A DNA stretch of 5,241 nucleotides, from assembly GCA_021778935.1 (NCBI GenBank), contig JAJYBQ010000176.1, forward strand, positions 1 to 5,241, given 5' to 3'. This document shows, in pieces, positions 1-5,241 of the stretch. Below the pieces are notes generated by a model that searched no databases, was not told the DNA's origin, and was given only the letters and a program-made list of their open reading frames with translations. A program made the translations under genes and the position numbers. The stretch comes from Pseudomonadota bacterium (GTDB lineage: Bacteria; Pseudomonadota; Gammaproteobacteria; Burkholderiales; Burkholderiaceae). Numbering within the stretch: position 1 is the stretch's first letter; every line of letters starts with the position of its first letter.

Positions 1-1343
1 TGTATTACGCGTACCTGGACGCCGAGCAATATGCGCGCGCCGAACGCCTTCTTGCCCACGTCCGCAAGATCACGCCGACATGGATCGGTCCGCAGGGCCA
101 GGATGTGAATCCGGAACGTCCCGACGTCGAGCGCATCTGGGCCATGGATCCGGCATATCGCAATCGGGAACCGATCGCCTACCAGCGAATGCGCACCTTG
201 ACCGACCGTGCGCCCGCCAGCGGAAATCTTTTGAATCAGCAGGCAACCTTGGAGCGCCGGCGCGGATGGCCGCAACAGGCGCAGCACACCGCGCAGGTTG
301 CTCAGGTATATGACCCGGGCAACAAGGACACCCAACTCAACCTCGCGAACGATGACCGGGATCTGGGCCGGTATGCCATTTGGGGCGCGGCGATCACGTC
401 GCTTTCTCAGGATTTCCCGGACGACACGTCGATCCAGAAGAGCATGGCGCAGTGGACTGACCGGAGCGAACCATCGATCACGTCGGACTACCTGATCGGC
501 AACGCCAATGGCGGATCCTCCTTGGTCGCTTCCCGTGAGGAGGATCTGCATACCCGCTTGAATTCCCCATGGTCGAACTCCGGCTGGCGGGCGTTTGCCG
601 ACCAGAATTACATCTGGGCGCAATATCCCGGGGCCGTCGCGTCCTTCAATCGCGCGGGGGTTGGTGTGCAATGGGCCGGCGATCGCCGGCAGGCATCCTT
701 GATGGCAAGCCAGGATCAGCTTACGGGCCATCATCCCGGCATCGACGCCGACTGGTCGCAATGGGTCAACGACCAGTGGGAATATTCGGTCAGCGGCAGC
801 ACCTACTCGATGGATATGCCGGTTCTCGCCAAGACGGCCGGCGACTCCGGGAAATCCGTTTCCGCGCGTCTCGACTGGCGGCAGAGCGAATCCCGGTCCG
901 CCTATGCAAGTGCGACCGTCGTGGCGATCAGCGACGGCAACCGGCAGGTCGATACCGCGGTTGGCATGACGCAGCGCATCTATGGCAGCGCGCACGCGAT
1001 CACCACCGCGGGTTTCGATCTTGCCACGGAGAACAACAGCCGGCAGGACAGCGTGTATTTCGATCCGACGTTTTTCGATAGCGCGGAGATCCGCCTGGAA
1101 CATCAGTGGATCACGTGGCGGCGATATGAGCGCTCGTTCACCCAGGACTTTCGGGTCCTGGCAGGAAGCACCTGGGAGGCCGGCTTTGGCGCGGCACCGA
1201 CCTATGACCTGCGCTACGAGCATCAGTGGCAACTCAGCCGCACATGGGGCCTGCATTACGGCGTGGGCGTGAATAGCACGGTGTACGAGGGGGGGCGACA
1301 GCGCCTCCTTTACGGCCTGCTCGGTTTCGGGGGAGTGTTCTGA
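1..1343 (+). CDS. pgaA: PgaA, outer-membrane PNAG export porin (5' partial)
   Basis: This is the C-terminal part of the outer-membrane exporter that carries partly deacetylated PNAG out of the cell. The reading frame is already open at base 3 and ends with TGA at 1341-1343, giving 446 visible residues. E. coli PgaA has about 807, so roughly the first 350, including the signal peptide, lie upstream. Visible residues 1-150 are helical and TPR-like, with AYLDAEQYARAERLL at the start and a second repeat around GWPQQAQHTAQVAQVYDPGN, matching the last TPRs of E. coli PgaA. From about residue 159 the sequence alternates polar and aromatic residues as beta-strands do, and the remaining ~288 residues fit the length of the E. 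coli 16-strand barrel. The stretch VYFDPTFFDSAEIRLEHQW, then WRRYERSFTQ, matches the E. coli barrel region. The protein ends in phenylalanine, as outer-membrane barrels usually do for BAM recognition. GTG at 105 is internal and not the start. The pgaB start follows 2 bases after the stop. Confidence 0.95.
   Translation, partial: YYAYLDAEQYARAERLLAHVRKITPTWIGPQGQDVNPERPDVERIWAMDPAYRNREPIAYQRMRTLTDRAPASGNLLNQQATLERRRGWPQQAQHTAQVAQVYDPGNKDTQLNLANDDRDLGRYAIWGAAITSLSQDFPDDTSIQKSMAQWTDRSEPSITSDYLIGNANGGSSLVASREEDLHTRLNSPWSNSGWRAFADQNYIWAQYPGAVASFNRAGVGVQWAGDRRQASLMASQDQLTGHHPGIDADWSQWVNDQWEYSVSGSTYSMDMPVLAKTAGDSGKSVSARLDWRQSESRSAYASATVVAISDGNRQVDTAVGMTQRIYGSAHAITTAGFDLATENNSRQDSVYFDPTFFDSAEIRLEHQWITWRRYERSFTQDFRVLAGSTWEAGFGAAPTYDLRYEHQWQLSRTWGLHYGVGVNSTVYEGGRQRLLYGLLGFGGVF
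1329..1335 (+). promoter_or_regulatory. Ribosome binding site of pgaB
   Basis: The purine run GGGGGAG lies 10 bases before the ATG at 1346, inside the last codons of pgaA. It is a usable though slightly distant Shine-Dalgarno sequence and supports the chosen pgaB start. The 2-base gap after the pgaA stop suggests translational coupling. Confidence 0.55.
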
Positions 1344-1345
1344 TC

Positions 1346-1417
1346 ATGGATCGGCGGGTCTTTCTTCGGTCGCTTCTGGCGTCCGGCACGGCGTCGGTGC
1401 CGTCGTGGGCGATCGCC
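1346..1417 (+). other. Probable Tat-type signal peptide of PgaB
   Basis: Residues 1-24 contain DRRVFLR near the start, close to the twin-arginine consensus S/T-R-R-x-F-L-K. A weakly hydrophobic stretch rich in A, S and G follows, and then A-I-A before glycine 25, which fits signal peptidase I cleavage. No lipobox cysteine is present. A Sec route remains possible, because arginines near the N-terminus also occur in Sec signals. Confidence 0.6.
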
Positions 1418-3481
1418 GGGCCCGGCCCGCTGCGGCAGATCGACATTCAGGCCGGATCGGCCGTCCCGGTGCGGATTCCGCGGGGAGGGTTCATCGCACT
1501 GTGCATGCACGATGTGCGCGATGACGTCTTGGACGGGCGGGACAAGGACCCGTATGCCATGAACACGCGACAAGTCGTCGCGATCTTCGATTGGATGCGA
1601 GAGAACCAATGGTCTGCCATTTCGGTGCAACAGGTGCTGAAAGCGCGATCCGGCGGTCGCCCCCTGCCGGATAACGCCGTGTTGCTGTCCTGGGACGACG
1701 GGCTCGAGAGCATGTACTCGAAGGTGTTCCCGCTTCTGCGGGCGTATCGGTATCCGGCGATGTTCGCCCTTGAAACCGGGTGGCTGACGACGGTGTGGCG
1801 GGGGGAAACTGCGGCGTACGAGGACGAAGGCGCGGCGCAGGCCGTCCAGCCTGCGGGGGCGCCGGCTCGGGCGTCACCGCGGTCTGCCGACCGGGGTGGC
1901 CGGTTCGACGAGGTCATGTACGGCCGCCGCGCCCTGGGTGCCCGGGATTTCGTTTCCCGGCAACAGATCCGCGAAATGCATGCGTCGGGGTTGATCGAAT
2001 TCGCATGCCATACCAACGACCTGCATCGCGGGATCCTGTCGAATCCCCAAGGTAACGTCGAGCCGGCGGCGATGGTCCGGCAGTATCTGGCGGGGGAGCG
2101 CCGCTACGAGACGGATGCCGAGTTCCACGCCCGGATCTCGCAGGATCTGGAGGTTTCCAGTGCGGTGATCGAACGTGAAGTCGGGGTGCGGCCGCGCGCG
2201 ATCGTCTGGCCATATGGTGCGGTGACGCGGGAGGTCGAGGACCTTGCGCGCAAGGTCGGTCTGCCGCTGTCCTTTGGACTGGGTGATGGCAGGTTGAACA
2301 TGCCGGGGCGCTCACCCATGTCCTTCGAACGCCTGTTGCTGGAAAACAATCCATCGCCGGTCGAGGTCGAATCCGACGTGGCCGATGGAATCTGGCCGGC
2401 GCCGCCGATCGAGCGCGCGATCCAGGTCGACATGGACTATCTCTACGACCCCGATCCGGAGGTGACCAACCGAAATCTTGGCAAGCTGCTGGATCGCGTG
2501 AAGGCAATGCAGGTTCGTACGGTCTACCTGCAGGCTTTTGCCGATCCGGACGGGACCGGGACGCCTTCCGCGCTCTACTTCCCGAACCGTGTCCTGCCGA
2601 TGCGCGCCGATCTCTTCAATCGCGTCACATGGCAACTGCGCACCCGTGCCGGCGTTCGGGTCCACGCGTGGCTGCCGATGCTCGCATATCGGCTTCCCGA
2701 TCCCGATCTCCAGGCACGCCTGTCCGTGAAGGTCCGGGACCCCCGGAGTGGGCACCTTCGGCCTGCGCAGCGTGATTACCTGCGCCTGAGCCCGTTCCTG
2801 CCGGAAACGGCCCGGATCGTCGGCGACATCTACGCGGACCTCGGAAAGCAGTGCCCGGGGGTCACCGGCCTGCTGATCCACGACGACGCATATCTCGCCG
2901 AGGACGAAGATGCGACCGCCGGCACCGCCGATGCGCGGTGGCCCGGAACCGATCGGCCGATCGGGTTTCGTCTTACCCCGCGGCAAAAGACCCGGGCGTT
3001 GATCGATTTCGGGGATGTGGTCACCGCGCGACTGCGGTACCACATCGATCTCAGCAACGAATTTGCGGTGGCCCGGAACTGCTATGCCCGCGTCGTGCTC
3101 GATCCCGCGGCCGAAGCGCGCTTTGCGCAGGCGCTGGAGCCGTTTGTCGCGCATTACGACCAGGTCGCGTTGATGGCGATGCCGTATCTCGACGGTACCC
3201 GGGAGGCCCCGGAGCAGTGGTTGAAGACGCTGGCTCGGGTCGTCGGCGACGTGCCCGGTGCACTGCGCAAGGTGGTGTTCGAACTCCAGGCGAAAAATTG
3301 GGTGACGAACCAGTGGATCGACGGCAGGATCCTGCGATCCTGGATGCATGAGTTGCTGCGCTTGGGCGTGGTGAATCTCGCTTATTACCCGGACGACTTC
3401 CTGCGCAATCGGCCGGATTTTCGAACGACCTTCGAGGGGTTCAGCCTCAACGAGTTTCCGTACTATCCGATGCGTCCATAG
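1346..3481 (+). CDS. pgaB: PgaB, periplasmic PNAG N-deacetylase / glycoside hydrolase
   Basis: This two-domain periplasmic enzyme (711 residues; E. coli PgaB has about 670) removes some acetyl groups from PNAG, which allows export through PgaA, and can cut the chain. The N-terminal domain is a CE4-type polysaccharide deacetylase. H55 sits in CMHDV, the base and metal aspartates D117 and D118 in SWDDG, metal histidines H222 and H227 in HTNDLH, then VWPYG at 287-291 and LLLENNPS at 330-337. These align with D114/D115 and H184/H189 of E. coli. The C-terminal half, from about residue 357, is the GH153-type hydrolase domain: VYLQAFADPDG (393-403), the acidic HDDA motif with D513 and D514, AMPYLDG (611-617), ELQAKNW (646-652) and YYPDDF (680-685). 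The N-terminus looks like a Tat signal (RRVFLR), with likely cleavage after AIA at residue 24. There is no cysteine before residue 53, so it lacks the lipobox of E. coli PgaB. About 37 extra residues lie between 150 and 198. The stop TAG directly abuts the pgaC ATG. Confidence 0.96.
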   Translation: MDRRVFLRSLLASGTASVPSWAIAGPGPLRQIDIQAGSAVPVRIPRGGFIALCMHDVRDDVLDGRDKDPYAMNTRQVVAIFDWMRENQWSAISVQQVLKARSGGRPLPDNAVLLSWDDGLESMYSKVFPLLRAYRYPAMFALETGWLTTVWRGETAAYEDEGAAQAVQPAGAPARASPRSADRGGRFDEVMYGRRALGARDFVSRQQIREMHASGLIEFACHTNDLHRGILSNPQGNVEPAAMVRQYLAGERRYETDAEFHARISQDLEVSSAVIEREVGVRPRAIVWPYGAVTREVEDLARKVGLPLSFGLGDGRLNMPGRSPMSFERLLLENNPSPVEVESDVADGIWPAPPIERAIQVDMDYLYDPDPEVTNRNLGKLLDRVKAMQVRTVYLQAFADPDGTGTPSALYFPNRVLPMRADLFNRVTWQLRTRAGVRVHAWLPMLAYRLPDPDLQARLSVKVRDPRSGHLRPAQRDYLRLSPFLPETARIVGDIYADLGKQCPGVTGLLIHDDAYLAEDEDATAGTADARWPGTDRPIGFRLTPRQKTRALIDFGDVVTARLRYHIDLSNEFAVARNCYARVVLDPAAEARFAQALEPFVAHYDQVALMAMPYLDGTREAPEQWLKTLARVVGDVPGALRKVVFELQAKNWVTNQWIDGRILRSWMHELLRLGVVNLAYYPDDFLRNRPDFRTTFEGFSLNEFPYYPMRP
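1793..1939 (+). other. Insertion in the PgaB deacetylase domain
   Basis: Residues 150-198, between the SWDDG motif and the HTNDLH motif, are about 37 residues longer than the same interval in E. coli PgaB as I recall that sequence. The middle (about 162-186) is low-complexity and rich in A, P, G and R, so it is probably a flexible surface loop. The DNA here is visibly richer in G and C than the flanks. No cysteine or known motif is seen in it. Confidence 0.6.
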
Positions 3482-4819
3482 ATGGTTTCGCCGCCGCCTT
3501 TTCCAACCGGTTGGATTGCCGGGATGCTCGCGCTGTCGCCGCGGGACATCCTGTTCGGGTACGCCTTTTTCTACCCGTTGCTGATGGCCTGGATGTGGAT
3601 GATCGGCGGACTGTGGTACTTCGTACGATGGGAATTTCCGCATCGGGGCGGCCCCGAATATCCACCGGAGTTGCAACCTGCGCCGCCGGCCAGCATCCTG
3701 ATTCCTTGTTTCAACGAAGAGCAGAACGTCCGGGGTACGGTCGCCTATGCGTTGGCAACCGAGTATCCGGAGTTCGAGGTCATCGCCATCAACGATGGAT
3801 CGAGGGATGCGACCGGACAGATCCTTGACGAACTCTCGGCCATACACCCGCGCTTGCGTGTGGTCCACCTCAGCGCCAACCAGGGCAAGGCGCTGGCGCT
3901 GCGGGCCGGCGCGATCTCCGCTCGGCACGAATTTCTCATCTGCATCGATGGCGACGCCTTGCTGCACCCCCGGTCGGTGGCATGGATGATGACGCATTTT
4001 GCATCGGGGGGGCGTGTGGGCGCGGTGACCGGGAATCCGCGCATCCTCAATCGATCGACCCTGCTGGGGAAACTGCAGGTCGGCGAGTTCTCGTCGATCA
4101 TTGGCCTGCTGAAGCGGGCCCAGCGCGTATACGGCCGGATCTTCACGGTTTCGGGCGTCATCGCGGGGTACCGCCGGACGGCGCTCCATCGGGTCGGTTA
4201 CTGGGCCGAGGACATGAGTACCGAGGATATCGATATTTCCTGGCGGTTGCAGATGGACTATTGGGATGTCCGGTACGAGCCGGAGTCACTCTGTTACATC
4301 TACATGCCGGAGACGTTTCGGGGGTTATGGCGGCAGCGTATGCGTTGGGCCCGCGGCGGTGTGGAGGTGCTCCGCAAGCACGGATGGAAAGTCTTCTCCT
4401 GGCGGCGGCGGCGGTTCTGGCTGGTTGCGCTGGAGTATGCCGCGTCGGTGGTCTGGTCGTATGTCATCACGCTCGTCATCATGCTGTACCTCGTCGGGCT
4501 CGTCGTGTCGGTACCGCCGCCGTGGCGCGTTGCGACGCTGCTGCCGCAGTGGAACGGCGTCATGCTCGGCCTTACGGCAATGGCCCAATTCGGTGTCAGT
4601 CTGTTGATCGATCGCCGCTACGAGGAAAAGAGACACTTTCTGCGGAATTACTTCTGGATCATCTGGTATCCGATGGCATTTTGGCTGCTGACGACGATGA
4701 CGACCGTTGTGGCGGTTCCGCAGATTTTGCTGCGGCGGCGACCGGCCCGCGCGCGCTGGATCAGCCCGGATCGGGGGGTCGGACGGCTGGGCGTGCAGAG
4801 CCCCGAGGAGCCGGGATGA
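3482..4819 (+). CDS. pgaC: PgaC, processive PNAG synthase (GT2 glycosyltransferase)
   Basis: This inner-membrane family 2 glycosyltransferase polymerises N-acetylglucosamine from UDP-GlcNAc into beta-1,6-linked chains. At 445 residues it is close to E. coli PgaC (441). One strong N-terminal membrane helix (about 23-48) is followed by the cytoplasmic GT-A domain: IPCFNEE (74-80), INDGS with D105, the DxD-type motif CIDGDALL with D156 and D158, GNPRI (184-188), STED with D249 as likely catalytic base, and the QRMRW (QxxRW) motif at 285-289, which marks processive enzymes. Further membrane segments lie near 312-343, 353-376 and 389-415, and the family tail RWISPDRG follows at 425-432. The start is fixed because TAG of pgaB, in the same frame, immediately precedes the ATG. 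No clear Shine-Dalgarno is visible, so translation probably depends on ribosomes finishing pgaB. The N-terminus lacks the first helix of E. coli PgaC and resembles staphylococcal IcaA in this respect. The last ~13 residues extend past the SPDRG motif and carry the pgaD ribosome binding site. Confidence 0.97.
   Translation: MVSPPPFPTGWIAGMLALSPRDILFGYAFFYPLLMAWMWMIGGLWYFVRWEFPHRGGPEYPPELQPAPPASILIPCFNEEQNVRGTVAYALATEYPEFEVIAINDGSRDATGQILDELSAIHPRLRVVHLSANQGKALALRAGAISARHEFLICIDGDALLHPRSVAWMMTHFASGGRVGAVTGNPRILNRSTLLGKLQVGEFSSIIGLLKRAQRVYGRIFTVSGVIAGYRRTALHRVGYWAEDMSTEDIDISWRLQMDYWDVRYEPESLCYIYMPETFRGLWRQRMRWARGGVEVLRKHGWKVFSWRRRRFWLVALEYAASVVWSYVITLVIMLYLVGLVVSVPPPWRVATLLPQWNGVMLGLTAMAQFGVSLLIDRRYEEKRHFLRNYFWIIWYPMAFWLLTTMTTVVAVPQILLRRRPARARWISPDRGVGRLGVQSPEEPG
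3502..3515 (+). repeat. 14-bp perfect palindrome in the pgaC initiation region
   Basis: TCCAACCGGTTGGA is its own reverse complement and starts 20 bases after the first base of the pgaC start codon. As RNA it could form only a 5-bp stem with a CCGG loop, which is modest. About 0.3 such palindromes would be expected by chance in a window this size, so only its position makes it worth noting. Confidence 0.35.
4805..4810 (+). promoter_or_regulatory. Ribosome binding site of pgaD
   Basis: GAGGAG ends 5 bases before the ATG at 4816 and lies within the last codons of pgaC. It is the strongest Shine-Dalgarno sequence in the window. It decides the pgaD start, together with the ATGA stop-start overlap. 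Confidence 0.8.
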
Positions 4820-5241
4820 CCGAGCCGCCGCGTCCGCGGATTCCGGAAATCGTGCATCGGCCGGATTTGGTCGGCGTGACCAGCAAGGGGCTGTTCGCCG
4901 CCTTGGGGGCCGCGGGATGGGCCATCTGGCTGCATATGCTGTCGCCGCTGGCGGCGGCGCTGGCATGGTGGTTCGGGTACCGTCGGTTCGAAGCCTATGT
5001 GTTCGCCGATGCCGTGCGCACCGGGCAGACCTTGCGGATCTATGGGATGGTGGTGGGTGCGGCTGGCAGTGTTTTCATTTTCTGGAGTCTCTATAACTGG
5101 ATGCGGTTTCGCGGCCGTGACCGCCGCCGCGCGCCGGCATCGGTGCCCCCCGGGGAAATCGGTCGTGCGTTTTCAATTTCGGAGGAGACCGTGCTGGCGG
5201 CGCAGCGCGGCAAGGTTGTGATCTTCGACTTCGATGAGGAT
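4816..5241 (+). CDS. pgaD: PgaD, PNAG synthase membrane subunit (3' partial)
   Basis: This small inner-membrane protein pairs with PgaC. In E. coli, cyclic di-GMP binding at the PgaC-PgaD interface stabilises the pair and switches on synthesis. The frame opens at ATG 4816, overlapping the pgaC stop as ATGA, and runs 142 codons to the window edge without a stop. E. coli PgaD is 137 residues, so the end is probably close. Two hydrophobic segments, about 24-54 and 74-94, match the two-helix layout of the family. The second is followed by SLYNWMRFRGRDRR, which aligns with ALYNKLRFQK of E. coli. The cytoplasmic tail PPGEIGRAFSISEETV aligns with TPQEYAESLAIPDELY. The arginine-rich patch after helix 2 fits the inside-positive rule. 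The lysine next to the conserved asparagine in E. coli (K76) is tryptophan here (W95). Sequence identity to E. coli PgaD is low overall, so the call rests on motif alignment, topology and operon position. Confidence 0.9.
   Translation, partial: MTEPPRPRIPEIVHRPDLVGVTSKGLFAALGAAGWAIWLHMLSPLAAALAWWFGYRRFEAYVFADAVRTGQTLRIYGMVVGAAGSVFIFWSLYNWMRFRGRDRRRAPASVPPGEIGRAFSISEETVLAAQRGKVVIFDFDED

Noticed and set aside
675..690. 16-bp palindrome GCCGGCGATCGCCGGC, containing a core like the cyanobacterial HIP1 repeat
   Set aside because: Only one other copy of the 10-bp core was found (1408-1417), so there is no HIP1-like repetition. Both sit in coding sequence and are explained by GC-rich codons.
105..1343. 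GTG at 105 as the start of a separate 412-residue protein
   Set aside because: The frame is open back to base 3, and the residues before 105 continue the TPR pattern of PgaA, so this is an internal codon of a gene entering from upstream.
2312..4189. Long antisense open frame of 625 codons across pgaB and pgaC
   Set aside because: It lies wholly opposite two well-matched genes, has an R/P/H/G-rich composition typical of antisense frames in high-GC DNA, and shows no recognisable domain.
4400..4415. Short GGC/CGG triplet run in pgaC
   Set aside because: It encodes WRRRRFW, a basic patch before a membrane helix as expected from inside-positive topology. It is too short to call a microsatellite.
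4707..5096. Open frame of 129 codons overlapping the pgaC end and pgaD start
   Set aside because: It is out of frame with both genes, lacks a ribosome binding site and has an arginine/glycine-rich shadow composition. The PgaD frame at 4816 has the Shine-Dalgarno, the ATGA overlap and the family motifs.

Overview
The window is a nearly complete pgaABCD-type operon (also called hms or bps) for making and exporting the biofilm exopolysaccharide poly-beta-1,6-N-acetyl-D-glucosamine (PNAG). All four genes lie on the + strand in the order pgaA (5' end missing), pgaB (complete), pgaC (complete) and pgaD (3' end missing). Non-coding DNA is almost absent: 2 bases between pgaA and pgaB, 0 between pgaB and pgaC, and a 4-base ATGA overlap between pgaC and pgaD. 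No RNA gene, mobile element, CRISPR array, promoter or terminator could be supported.

The outer-membrane and periplasmic proteins, the family matches and the high GC content (low to mid 60s percent by eye) point to a Gram-negative proteobacterium, most likely beta- or gammaproteobacterial. The sequence alone does not fix the genus. The codon style looks uniform across the four genes, and I see no sign of a recent insertion.

Layout: 1-1343 encodes the last TPR repeats and the whole C-terminal beta-barrel of the exporter PgaA. 1346-3481 encodes PgaB, with an N-terminal polysaccharide deacetylase domain and a C-terminal glycoside hydrolase (GH153-type) domain. 3482-4819 encodes PgaC, a processive family 2 glycosyltransferase. 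4816-5241 encodes PgaD, the small two-helix membrane partner of PgaC, still open at the window edge.

From what is known of the E. coli system, PgaC and PgaD polymerise UDP-GlcNAc and move the chain across the inner membrane when cyclic di-GMP is bound. PgaB partly deacetylates and trims the chain in the periplasm, and PgaA carries it through the outer membrane. The catalytic motifs expected for PgaB and PgaC are all present.

This is a known system, not a new one. The details worth a second look are a Tat-like, non-lipoprotein signal on PgaB, a roughly 37-residue insertion in the PgaB deacetylase domain, a TAG-ATG junction that puts pgaB and pgaC in the same reading frame, a shortened PgaC N-terminus, and substitutions at positions linked to c-di-GMP control in E. 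coli.
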